Origin: Gnetum montanum
Lineage: Eukaryota; Streptophyta; Gnetopsida; Gnetales; Gnetaceae
Reading direction: 5' to 3'
Assembly (NCBI GenBank): GCA_015680685.1
Contig: MNCI01038293.1
Coordinates: forward strand, 650,060-672,709
Length of the DNA stretch: 22,650 bases
The notes below the pieces were generated by a model, which was not told where the DNA came from, did no database searches, and worked only from the letters and a program-made list of their open reading frames with translations. Below are positions 1-9,405 of this stretch, in pieces; the first letter of the stretch is position 1, and each line of letters opens with the position of its first letter. Both the position numbers and the translations under genes were made by a program.

Positions 1-325
1 AGGTCCATGGCAATGATGAAAAGCAAGGGGGACAGGGGGTCGCCTTGCCTCAGACCACGACCCAGGGAGAAAAAGCCCCAAAGCCGCCCCCCACGTCAAA
101 AGAGAACCCGGCGGAGGACTGGATATGCAAACATAATTGGATAAAACCAGGGTCAAAGCCTTTCCTATGCATAATGTCATGTAGGGTGTCCCAGCTAAGC
201 GTGTCGTAGGCCTTCGCGATGTCTAGCTTGAGACAAAGACCAGGAAACCCCGTAGCGCGGAGGGAGTGAAGGACTTCCTGCATAAGAAGAACCTGATCCT
301 GGAGGGTCCTACCATGGGGGTGCGC
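1..325 (-). pseudogene. LINE reverse transcriptase fragment
   Basis: The reading frame from about 325 down to 50 holds GRTLQDQVLLMQEVLHS, the conserved stretch before the palm, and then LKLDIAKAYDTLSW, which carries the first catalytic aspartate. A one-base frameshift around 58-75 moves the reading into the next frame, where [13 protein letters not shown] follows (about 60 to 1); RQGDPLSP is the typical motif B of plant LINE reverse transcriptases. The catalytic (Y/F)xDD motif would lie beyond position 1 and is not visible. The protein would copy LINE RNA at a nicked target site. This copy is broken by the frameshift, by truncation of the 5' side at the inversion junction and by the window edge. 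Confidence 0.85.
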
Positions 326-522
326 CCCCCTGCTCCTGTTGGGGTTTTTGAGATCTGTACGGTTCTCTGGTTCGGTGCCTCAGCTCGATGTCCTCCGAGT
401 TTGATCTTTCGTGGGTTTCTGTTAGGGTGGGCCATACCTGGTCCCCCCCCCCCTTATACTTGTATACTTGTGTACCATAATTTCAGTAATGCAATCCCGA
501 ACATTTTCTCAAAAAAAAAAAA
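326..522 (+). other. LINE 3' untranslated end with poly(A) tail
   Basis: This non-coding stretch contains a run of C near 444-453, a short direct repeat (acttgtatacttgtgtac) near 460-475 and ends in a 12-A tract at 511-522. It is in the sense orientation, opposite to the adjacent reverse-transcriptase segment. Its assignment as a LINE 3' end rests on the poly(A) and on adjacency to the inverted fragment, not on a family match. Confidence 0.55.
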
Positions 523-1217
523 CATACTTTCAAAAACTCCAAAATATGTAGGTTAAGTTTGTATTTGATTGGAGGATTCATGCCCTTTTGTTTCATAATC
601 ATTAATATATTAATAGTTATATCAGTCCAAAGATCATTTATAGAAATGCACTAATTACTCCAAAACTTAGTCCGTGGAGGTGTTCTTATAAGGGTGTAAT
701 GAACATTCTTGTAGGAATAAGCTCAATAGTTTTTGGGTGATGGCTAACCATGAACTCTAGGAGGATATTAATGACATATTACATCATGATCAACATGCTC
801 AATAGTTGTTGAAGCTGGTTTGGATGGCCTAATCATGTTTAAGTAGAATTGAATATATGTTTCAAACTAGTGTGCTTTACATTCTAAAATCATTGATAAA
901 TGTCATAAAACCCTTTGGGTAGGCCATCCAAGGCATAAATAGACAATGGTGTTGGTGGAAAGAAATTTCGACTAGCCTAACCTAGGGGTTGATATGCTAA
1001 ATTTTATAGAGAGATATTTAATTTGTCAACAAGACAAGAGTTCTAATGAGAAACTAAGGGGTTTGTTCCATTGCTTGGAGATTTCAAGGTTTTCATAGAT
1101 AGCTATTTCTATGGATTTCACCATTGAACTCCTTATAGTATAGGGATTTTTTAGAATACTTGTATTTGTGAATGAATTCTTAAAGTATGATATTTTCATC
1201 TTATGCCCCATATCTTA
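523..1217. other. Unassigned sequence between LINE and E1
   Basis: About 700 bases of AT-rich sequence with no open frame that I can assign. The only structure noticed is a 12-base perfect inverted repeat, TTGGATGGCCTA at 820-831 and its complement at 920-931. The target flank of E1 should end at about 1217. Confidence 0.5.
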
Positions 1218-2043
1218 TAATGAAGCGCATTTTTCATCTACTCCGATGTTAGGTATTCGACATTAGAGCCCAGATGCAACATCGGGTATCTGACGTTGCA
1301 AGGTATACATTGGTCTATAAATATAGCATCCAGGCTCTTGATTTAGCATGATTTTTTTATAGTTTTCAGTCAAAGTAGCGAAGCTCTTGCAATTTATTTT
1401 CTCCAAAGTTAGAATATTTTTTGAGTGCTTGCAAAAGAAGTCTAAGTGTGTATGGTTCTTTGTTTGAGCACTAATGTACCTAAGAGTAGTAATGTTACAG
1501 GAATAAAAACAAACTCTTTTGATAATACTTGCAACATTGAGAATAGATTAATGTTTTCTTAAATTCACTTTACTTTAATGCATTTGAATTAAGCAATTAC
1601 TTTTCAATTATTAATGAAAATAAGCATGACCACTTCAAGCATACATATAGTACTTCGTAACCCAACAATGCTTAACGTTTGGTAGCCCAACAACACGATA
1701 TGTGTTCAGGATGTGTCTAGGAAAGTGGGATGGTTACTTGTGTTAGGCTAGTTAGAAAGTATAATAATTAGATGTTGAATTCCTCTACCTTTCATTCTTG
1801 TTATAGGTGATTAAACTTATAAAACATAAAACGAAAAAAATCATGTACCTCAATTACACTTAAACCATACCCTTGAACTTCATAAGTGTAGTTGGGAAAA
1901 TAATAAACGTTCTCAATGCCCATTTCACTTCCTAGAAGAACTAGTGTATTAGAGAACTATAAGTCCATAGAATTCAACAGGATTGCATCTAAACACCTTA
2001 TTGATTCATATGGTTAGGCATAGGGGTACCTCGTCACTCATCA
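1218..2043 (+). repeat. 5' LTR of Gypsy element E1
   Basis: The LTR is defined by three things. Its right edge ends in CA directly before a primer binding site. It matches, in inverted orientation, the LTR at 8577-9394, including a perfect 16-mer, TGTGTTCAGGATGTGT at 1701-1716. Its left edge TAATGAAGC (1218) aligns with TGATGAAGC of the other copy, so the expected terminal TG appears mutated to TA. A TATA-like box TATAAATATA lies at 1316-1325 and an AATAAA signal at 1502-1507, both in sensible order for U3-R-U5. Similarity to the other LTR is interrupted and looks old. Confidence 0.75.
1316..1325 (+). promoter_or_regulatory. TATA-like box in E1 LTR
   Basis: TATAAATATA sits about 100 bases inside the LTR and about 180 bases before the AATAAA signal, which fits a U3 promoter. 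Just upstream (about 1248-1310) two related motifs, GATGTTAGGTATTCGACATT and ACATCGGGTATCTGACGTT, look like a degenerate duplicated U3 element. Confidence 0.5.
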
Positions 2044-2062
2044 TTGGCACCATTGCTAGGGA
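2044..2062 (+). promoter_or_regulatory. Primer binding site, tRNA-Asp type
   Basis: TGGCACCATTGCTAGGGA (2045-2062) directly follows the LTR end. It matches the complement of the tRNA-Asp 3' end, used by many Tat/Athila elements, at 14 of 18 positions. All four differences are transitions at CpG positions (CG to CA or TA), as expected from decay of methylated cytosines. This site would prime minus-strand DNA synthesis. Confidence 0.75.
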
Positions 2063-2204
2063 CCTTTTGGTTGTTTCGTGCATTATCTAGGACCTAGTGA
2101 AAATTATTTAAATCATTGGAAAAAACTTTAGAGTCACATCATATCTTAAGATTACTACAACAATATTTAGAAGCACATTGTGATTTTTATTTTTCTAATC
2201 TAAA

Positions 2205-4031
2205 ATGTGTTCTTCTCACAAGAGCAATTCTTTGCCCAAGTCTGATGAAGCTCATTAGCTAGTGCCTCAATAATATCGAATTGTATATGCTCATCCTGAT
2301 GAGTATGTATTAAATTTCACCTTCATCCTACATCAGGTTGAACAGTTGTGGTGGCCTAACATGGAGGGTAACATTGTGTTGCCACTTGATCGATCTGTTT
2401 CTACAATGCTTCATCAAATGCTTATTTGTTTAGGGATTCAGGATTGTCATGCTAAGTATGTTGTGTAAGATAGTGATGTTAGGGATTCTCATCCCACAAA
2501 GGCACAATGTCTTCGAGATCGCCAATTAGAGCAACATCATGAATTTGTGAAGGGAAAAGGATTTAATGATACCCGATTCCTACTGTACCAATAAGATGGT
2601 GGGGAACACTTCTCTAGGGGTTTTTCATTCAGTGAAATTATTCTCTTTAGCTTCAATGATGAAGGTCAAAATTAGAACTTGTAGTCCACAATTCACAATC
2701 CTAGTTCTGGTAAGAATGAATCCAATCACAAAGAAGAACCCAAAGAGGCAAGTCAAAGCAAGGATATGGACAAGAAACAAGATCATGATTGTGAGCATGA
2801 TCACCAAGGAGGAGGTAACAAGAATCATGATGGTGCTAGTCCTCCTTCCTCTTCACCTTCGTCATCATCTTCTTCTTCTAGCTTTGATTGTAACTATTAA
2901 GGGCAAGACCATGATGAAGGTGATCGAAATGACCGTCAAGACTGAAATGATCAAAGGGATCATCAAAAAAGGCAAGAACAAGGATGTGGACATTCAAGAG
3001 AGGCACATCACCATGAAAAAAGGCATAGTAGAGGGCATCATAGGCATCATGATCAAGGCCTCAATGAGCCTTTGCTTACTACTTAGAGTATGCTTAATAT
3101 TATAGAGGCAGTACGAATTCCAACAAGGCATGTAAGGTATAGTCAGATCAAAACGTTAGAAATGAACAATATTCCTTAGTTCTAAGGGGGATATAACTCT
3201 GATCCATAGAACCATCTCCAAGCTTTTCAAGATGCATGCGAGTTGCAGAATATAGAGAATAAGTACCAAAAACTTAAGTTGTTCCCAAAGACACTCATCA
3301 AAGAAGCAGAGAACTGGTACTGATCCTTAGAGTTGGAATGTATCAGACGATGGAGTACCATGCTTGAATTATTTAATGATAAATATCAAACATACTCCAG
3401 AGTGTCCAACTTGAAAAGGAAAATCCAAGGATGGAAACAAGGAACACATGAATCCTTGGATGCTACCATCAACCAATACTATTTTTTAATGCACAAATGT
3501 CCTAGCCATGGTTATTTTCAATTGCATCAACTTCGCCACATTGTAGAGAGGCTTTGATAAAAAACGAGGAGAACCCTTAGTGTCTATGCCCAAGGGAAAT
3601 TGTTAGAATTATGTGCCCATCATATACAAAGACTAATTGAGCAAGTAACTAAAGAGGAGGGTGAATTGAGAAAAAGAGAAAGTGTAGAAGAGTACAACTG
3701 CCACCCTTCCATTTTCAAAAGGAAGGTTTGATTTTGTGATAGTAAGGAAGAATCTACACTTGATGAGGTGATGAATAGAAAAACCTTACCACTCCAAAAA
3801 TTTCAATCTAAAATTATGGCTAAGCTTGATCAATTATGGAACTCCATGGATAGCAGATCTCAAGCTGTCATAAAAATTGCTGAAGAGTCCAAAGAACAGA
3901 GTAGTGATTGTGAGTGCAGGAGGCACAAGGAAGTTGAATGTACCTATCAAAAAGTTAAGGGCAATATTTCTGTAATAGAAGAAGCTATGGGAAGCAAATT
4001 AGATGATGATGGTGGATGTGACATCTACTAG
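2205..4031 (+). pseudogene. gag: E1 gag, decayed, with N-terminal extension
   Basis: An ATG at 2205, about 140 bases after the primer binding site, opens a frame that continues through several kilobases despite many stops. The first 130 codons encode a domain that I do not recognise (aromatic pairs such as LWWP). About 2715-3060 encodes a low-complexity segment rich in His, Asp, Arg, Gln and Ser. From about 3250 to 3560 the sequence resembles a plant Gypsy capsid (Retrotrans_gag) domain: AENWY, then a tryptophan-bearing helix (RRWSTMLELF), then ESLDATINQYYFLMHKCPSHG, where the CP-HG signature is typical. The tail to 4031 looks helical. About twenty stops interrupt it, nearly all explainable as changed Gln, Arg or Trp codons. 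No frameshift was found. The gag protein would assemble the cytoplasmic particle. Confidence 0.75.
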
Positions 4032-4655
4032 TATGTATATCCTAAGGGATGTTGCCCCATAGTGTCACACTTACAAGAGTCTAGGATATATGCTTTGAAT
4101 TCATGACTAATACAAAAGAAAACATTTAGAAAATTATCTTATCCTCAAGCTAATTCTAGGTAGTTCTACCAGCAGCAATAATATTATCCCAATGAAACTC
4201 CATCGCAACCATATGAGCAACATTAATAATGGTAGTAAGCACAATAAGAGCTACTGGCACCACCAAGGTAGCAATACCCTTACCGACAACTTGATCCTTA
4301 TGGTTACAGTGTTCAGTAACCCCTATCTCCATGTGACTCCTCCAATCACATTTCTATTTTCCAATCTCACAACCATCCTTCTGATTATTATCAAACTCAT
4401 TCTCCACATGAAATACGGGATGTCACCTCTTACCCTTATCCTCCCACTATTTGTACACATGTTCCTCTTCCTATTCCTGCATAGCTACCACTTGCTCCAC
4501 CTATGCAGGGTGAACTACTGCCTCAACCATAACAACACAATGCTACTAGGGCTATCAATCTACAACAGGATCATCAAGTAAGTGGATCAGATAATTTATC
4601 AAAGAAAAGACTTTTCTTTCGACCCCAAAATCCACCTTAGCCCTCAAATATACCT
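4032..4655 (+). pseudogene. E1 gag-protease linker, Pro/Gln/Tyr-rich
   Basis: The same frame as gag continues and encodes a low-complexity linker rich in Pro, Gln, Tyr, Ser and His, with many in-frame stops around 4140-4270. Many of the stops neighbour glutamine runs and are consistent with CAA or CAG having become TAA or TAG. No zinc knuckle (CCHC) is evident in this stretch. Such linkers separate capsid from protease in many plant Gypsy polyproteins. Confidence 0.6.
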
Positions 4656-5240
4656 ATGGTTGACAACCCTGTCCCTCCATCTTCCTCTGTATCAAATTCA
4701 TTCGAGTCCCCTTCAAACCAAAATCTACCTAGGATCCATATTGTCATGCTTACTCATACAGTATCTGATTACATTCATGCTAGAAACCTTCCCAAGAAGT
4801 TATCAGATCTTGAAAGTCCTCTGATTTATTTACAGATTACTATGAATGAATTGTGCAAAGCTCTTCTTGACTCAGGTTTCGGTGTCAACCTGATCTCTCA
4901 TGAGATGTATACTGCATGGAACCTACCTCCTTTAAAGAAGAGCAATATTAAATTAGAATTGGTAGACCAGTTCATTACTATACTGTTGGGACTAGTATAA
5001 GATATTGTGACCACTGTTTGTGGGTGGTCTTATTTTGTTAATTTCCTAGTGATCAAGGTAGAGGACTGCAAAAGGGATTTCCCAATCATCATGGGAAGGG
5101 CATGGTTGAGCATTGTTAATGCAAGAATGGGCATAAGAGATCTTTTCCTAGAAATATCCAAAGAAAATGCATTAGAAAAGATCGAGAACAAGAGAGTTCC
5201 ATGCATTGCACACAACAATACAGGGTGCAATTGTGTGTAG
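4656..5240 (+). pseudogene. E1 aspartic protease domain
   Basis: Still in the gag frame. The catalytic triplet Asp-Ser-Gly is at 4869-4877 within ALLDSGFGVNLI, the usual flap-side context of retroelement proteases (ALLDSGASVNLI-like). Further on, FPIIMGRAWL (about 5080-5106) matches the family's second conserved motif (PIILGRPFL-like). One stop (about 4998) separates two open parts, and another ends the open frame at 5238-5240. The enzyme would cut the gag-pol polyprotein. Both signature motifs are present, but the stops make it inactive. Confidence 0.8.
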
Positions 5241-5870
5241 AAACTCTAGATTGTGAAATAAGAATCTATATCTACATGCAAGTAGTGTGCACCAGAAGTA
5301 GAAATTCAAAGGTGTCTGTACATAGCAGACACAAACTAGGAGGGCACCTAGTGACTGGCCATTGATTCTAAGAGTAGCACACTTTGCATGAAACTAATTG
5401 AGATCTTGACATGCGCATATGTTGTAGGCATGGATGAACTAGAGCAAGTTCATCACCAGCTCTCTGATGATACAAATGAAGAGACCTACCTAGGAGAGTT
5501 GGAAATTCTTGAAAGTTTTAAGCAAGAACCCCTTGAACTAAAAATGCTATTGGTTGGAAAAGAATATGTGTTTTTAAAAAATGGGAAGCTAGTCATAATC
5601 AATGCAAATCTTGCTTTAGAGTAGAAAAAGATGCTATTGAAGGTAGTTGAAAAATGGTCAGTAGCTTTTGCTTAGTCATATCCTAAACTCATAGGAATTG
5701 ATCTTAGGATATGTCAGCATCACATCTACATTGATTTGATCATAAACCCAAAAAGATAGGCATAGAGGCAATTGAATCCCAAATTGAAGTAGATCATCAA
5801 GGAAGCAATCAAATGACTCCTCAGGGCAGGGTTCATTTATCCCATTACCATTAATGAGTGAGTTAGTCCA
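5241..5870 (+). pseudogene. E1 protease to reverse-transcriptase spacer
   Basis: The frame is unchanged. After a stop-rich part (5241-5387), an open stretch at 5388-5624 encodes an acidic region ending in a motif pair, LKMLLVGKEYVFL and KLVIINANL, that is homologous to the spacer of element E3 (22157-22576). It continues with HHIYIDLIINPK and LLRAGFIYPI, the lead-in to the reverse transcriptase (consensus HHIYI...LLxAGIIYPI). Stops at Gln, Trp and Arg positions continue at the same density. Confidence 0.7.
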
Positions 5871-6560
5871 CTCGTGATTATGCCAAAGAAAGGAGGCAAG
5901 TGGTGGGTCTACATCGATTTTAGGATACTGAATATTGCAACATTCAAGGACCATTTTCTATTGCCATTTTTTGATCAGGTGTTAGACACAATATATGGGC
6001 ATTGCTACTATAGTTTCCTAGATGGTTATAGTGGTTATAACCAAATTCAAATTAAACCAGAGGACCAAGCAAAGATAACATTCATGAGTCATTGAGGGAC
6101 TTTTGCATATTGCAAGATGCCATTTAGTCTATGCAATGCTCTTGCTACATTTCAACAACTAGTTTTGAGCATTTTTCAACAGTAGATTGGTAGTGGTAGG
6201 AAAGTCTTCATGGATGACTTCTCCACTTATGGAGCTACATTTGAACAAGCCTTAGACCATCTTGAGTAAGTGCTAAAACAATGTATTGAAACCAACTTGT
6301 GACTCAATTGGCAAAAAAAAGTCACTTAATGGTCCAGGAAGGCATTGTATTGGGGCATAGAATATTACAAACAGGAATTGAGGTAGACCCTAAGAAAATA
6401 AGGGTCATCCAATGAATAACCTACCAACTGGAAATTGTTAAAGATGTTTGATCATTCCTTGGACATACTGGTTATTACTGGTGATGCACAAAGAATTTCT
6501 CTAAGATCGTAAAACCGTTGGTGAAGCTAATAAAGAAAGATACTCCCCTTTTTTGGATTG
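5871..6560 (+). pseudogene. E1 reverse transcriptase
   Basis: The domain starts with VIMPKKGGKWW and runs through FLDGYSGYNQI (first catalytic aspartate, about 6018-6050), KMPFSLCNALATFQ, and FMDDFSTYG. The FMDD motif at 6207-6218 has both aspartates intact. It is of the Tat/Athila type (VFMDDFSVYG-like). The polyprotein frame is kept up to about 6310, where an A-run at about 6309-6316 carries a +2 or -1 slip; the rest of the domain (HLMVQEG and on) is read in the other frame. Several stops also interrupt it. The enzyme would make cDNA from the element RNA. Confidence 0.85.
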
Positions 6561-7010
6561 TAGAATGTGAAAAAATATTCCAATTGCTGAAAGAGAAACT
6601 TGGAGAAACTCCAATCCTATAAGCACCTGATTGGTCTAGACCATTTTATATCATGAAAAATGCATTAAATTATGTCTTGGGAGTCATGCTTACATAGTTA
6701 GATGACAAGAAATGTCTATATTACATCCATTGCACTAGCTGAAGCATTGTGGGTGCACAACTAAACTACACCACTATAGAGAAAGAGTTGATGGAAGTGG
6801 TGTTTTCTCTAGAAAAATTCAGGCATTACATGGTTGGATTTAAGGTGATTGTGCACATGGACCATAATGCCATTTTCTTCTTGATGAATAAGCCAATGGT
6901 GAGCCCCTGTGTCATACAGTGGCTGGTGATCTTGTAGGAATTCAATCTTATGATGGTAGATCGAAAGGGCACTGGGAATGTGGTAGCTGATCACTTGTCT
7001 CGATTGTGAT
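6561..7010 (+). pseudogene. E1 RNase H domain
   Basis: In the frame used after the slip, the sequence shows the reverse-transcriptase/RNase H connection (APDWSRPFYI) and the RNase H core: GAQLNYTTIEKELMEVVFSLEKFRHYMVG, then VIVHMDHNAI at the place of the conserved TDH motif, and VVADHLSRL at the end. Stops at about 6619, 6697, 6739 and 6936 break it. The domain would remove the RNA strand during cDNA synthesis. Order and spacing fit Ty3/Gypsy pol. Confidence 0.8.
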
Positions 7011-7089
7011 AGCACAACAAAGAGGAAGAAAATCCACTATCTGATAAGTTTCTTGATGAACTTCTCTTTGTTGGGGCTATAACTAAATA

Positions 7090-8350
7090 ATTTTTTAATA
7101 AGCCTAAATGGTATGATGGCATTCTCACCTATCTTCTCACTCAAGAGATGCCACAAGGATTAGACCACCGAAAGAAACAACAATTTCTTCACCAAGTAAA
7201 ACACTTCATGGAGATCAACAGACACCTCTACAAGGTGTGTGTTGATGGCTTGGTTCACTGGTATGTCCCTGATTCCTAACAACTACATGTTCTCCAAGAT
7301 GCTCAACAAGGTCCTTGTGGAGGACACTATGCTAGGAGACACATGACCATGAAAATTCTAATGGTAGGGTACTTTTGGCCAATAATCTTCAAGGATGCTC
7401 ACCATTATGTTCGCTCTTGTGAACAATGCCAACGATATGGTGGAATGACTACTCGAATGGAGGAACATCAACAATGGATTTAACCACTGGAACCCCTCGA
7501 CATTTGAGACATTGATTTCATGGGTCCCATCATGCTAATGTCAAATGAAAAAGTGTACATCATAGTCATTGTTTACTATTATACGAAATGGGTAGAAGCA
7601 CCAGCCATCATCGACTGTACATATTCTACTTTTTCTTAGTTTGTACAAGAAAATGTTGCAAATAGATTTGGTGTGCCACATGCATTAATTTTTTATAATG
7701 AAACTTACTTTACAGGCACTAATTTTTGGAAGCTTATGCAATGCTTGCGGGTTGAACATATACGCACAACATCCTACCATCCCCAAGACAATGATCAAGC
7801 TAAGGTTACCAATAGGGAAATCACAAGGATTATTACAAGAATTTTTTGCAAATATAGGAAAGATTAGAGTATAAAACTCAACGATGCCCTTTGGGCCTAC
7901 TGCTCAACATGGAAACTTCCTATAGGCTACCCTTCCTATGAGCTTGTGTAAGGAAAATTACCAATACTTCCTATTCAATTTGAGCTCCATAAACTTTCAA
8001 TAGCCTATGACCTCGACCTTAACTTAAGTCTAGCATAAAAAGAAAGACTAATAAATCTCAACTTGCTAGATGAAAACCAATTAGTAGCCCTATCATCTAA
8101 CAAGTTGCACAAGGTATTTAACAAAAAGCACCATGACCTTAAAATCAGGAAAGTCAAATTTCAACCAAGAGATAAGGTTCTCTACTGGAATCTCACACAT
8201 GTACCTCAATGACCTAAGTTCTAAACATTATGGAAAGGACTTTATATAATTTATGAAACTTTTTCTTCTAGGGTCATGATGATCTATAAACCTGAGAGAC
8301 CAAACAAGAAACATCTAGTCAACATACAATAAGTCAAACCTTTACACAAG
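7090..8350 (+). pseudogene. E1 integrase, catalytic residues lost
   Basis: The zinc-binding N-terminus shows GGHYARRH and SCEQCQRYG (about 7318-7440). The core has the first aspartate in DIDFMGP (7514-7516). The second catalytic position, normally Asp in an S-D-N/G context, reads Tyr in IFYNET (7694-7696). The third, normally Glu in QAEV, reads Lys in QAKV (7802-7804). The C-terminal part (ALWAYCSTWK, KVFNKKH, FQPRDKVLYW, TLWKG) is the usual Tat/Athila region after the core, homologous to E2 at 14633-15145. Six or more stops interrupt it. Integrase would insert the cDNA; this copy lacks two of three active-site residues. Confidence 0.85.
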
Positions 8351-8577
8351 CATATGCCAGCTAATACAACAAACACCTCATCAGATGGACAACCATGCTC
8401 AATATTTCAGACCTCCTCATTCCAACTTATTCTTAGGGGAGATGGTCATCCATTCAAACCATATAAGTGGCTCCTCAGTTTTTCACCCTTTTTGTTTTAC
8501 ACATTTTTATTTTACACCTTGTTGCTTTACAACTCTTTTTTTGAGGCATTCTTTATCTTACACCATTTTGTCTTCCA
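8351..8577 (+). repeat. E1 post-integrase T-rich segment, truncated at 8577
   Basis: Two overlapping open frames run here. The one starting MDNHAQYF at 8385 matches a frame of E2 (14376-14576, starting MDNLTQFF), so the nucleotide sequence is conserved between copies. Beyond about 8480 the DNA is T-rich with repeated TTTTACACC-like motifs, also present in E2. The similarity to E2 stops near 8577, where the inverted LTR of E2 starts. I cannot tell whether the segment is coding or a conserved non-coding region. Confidence 0.6.
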
Positions 8578-9394
8578 TGGATTATATGTCTTCTGGTTCA
8601 CTAATATTTAGGAAGTGAAATTTCCCTAAGAGTCATTTGTTGTCTTCCCAATTACACTTGTGATATGCTAAGGTATGGTTAAGTGTAATTGAGGCATATG
8701 ATTTTTATTATTTTTATGTTTTGGATGCTTAAAACAAAGGATAGAAGGAATGAAGTAATTCAATTGCTAATTTAATCTAACTAACTACACCTAACTAATC
8801 CTAACATAAGTATCTATTCCCACTTTCTGTACACATCCTGAACACATTTAGCATTACTGAGTTACCAAACGTTAAGTGTTACTAGGATTACCAAGCATCA
8901 AGCATATGCTCGAAGTGGTCGTATTATGTGCTTAATTAATTTCTACTTAATCTAGCTTAATCTACCTTAGTTTAGTCTAATTAAATATTTAATTACTTAA
9001 AGCATTAAAGGGAATTGCATAAAACATTAAATGCATAAATAAATAATTAATCCATTTCGAAGTGCTACAAAGTTTGATCAAAAGGCTTGTCTTTATTTTC
9101 ATTTACACTATTGTACTCAGGTACATTAGTGCTTAAATAAAGATTTGTACACTTTTTAACTCCCACTATGAGCACTCAAAAATATTCTAACTCTCAAATG
9201 AACAAACTACAAGAACTTTGCTAAGCTATTTGAAACTCCCCCCTTTACATGGCAAGGGTGCCATAGTTATAAAATTTATTATGGAGTTGCATTGATGAGG
9301 CCTCATAAATGTAGCAAACACTATGTTGACAGGGGCTTGTTAACAAGGCCACATTGATGAGGGCTCATTGACACAACACTCTAATGCTTCATCA
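8577..9394 (-). repeat. 3' LTR of Gypsy element E2, truncated
   Basis: Read on the - strand it matches the E1 LTR over most of its length, sharing a perfect 16-mer (8831-8846) and the context of the AATAAA signal (complement at 9092-9097). Its U3 start is TGATGAAGC at 9394, preceded by a short G-run. It lacks roughly the last 70 bases present in the E1 LTR and breaks off at about 8577 against E1 sequence. Its U3 carries related repeats built on GTTAACAAGGCC and TGATGAGG (about 9285-9370). Confidence 0.75.
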
Positions 9395-9405
9395 TACCCC
9401 CATGA
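9395..9405 (-). promoter_or_regulatory. Candidate polypurine tract of E2
   Basis: On the - strand CATGGGGGTA directly precedes the LTR start TGATGAAGC. A purine run next to the 3' LTR is where plus-strand DNA synthesis begins in LTR elements. The run is only five G long, so the call is tentative. Confidence 0.35.

Larger units (their letters stand above)
1..522 (+). mobile_element. LINE (non-LTR retrotransposon) 3' end with internal inversion
   Basis: Two parts in opposite orientation form one unit. The left part (1 to about 325) reads on the - strand as reverse transcriptase. The right part (about 325-522) reads on the + strand as a non-coding 3' end that terminates in 12 A residues at 511-522. 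An inverted 5' segment followed by a sense 3' segment and poly(A) is the known outcome of twin priming during LINE insertion. The element is GC-richer than its surroundings, so it may be younger than the Gypsy elements. The left boundary is outside the window, so a target-site duplication cannot be tested. Confidence 0.7.

Noticed and set aside
2566-3105. 179-residue open frame
   Set aside because: It is a shadow frame over the gag region. The frame from ATG 2205 has the meaningful composition and leads into the capsid domain.
4192-4824. Open frames over the Pro/Gln-rich linker
   Set aside because: They lie out of frame with gag and protease; their hydrophobic composition is a by-product of the pyrimidine-rich linker.
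2205-8350. Alternative genetic code (TAA/TAG read as Gln) to explain many in-frame stops at Gln-like positions
   Set aside because: TGA stops also occur, at Trp and Arg positions, and TAG sits at a conserved Trp in integrase (after RKD, about 7866). E3 keeps a stop-free spacer with normal Gln codons. Deamination explains all of these.
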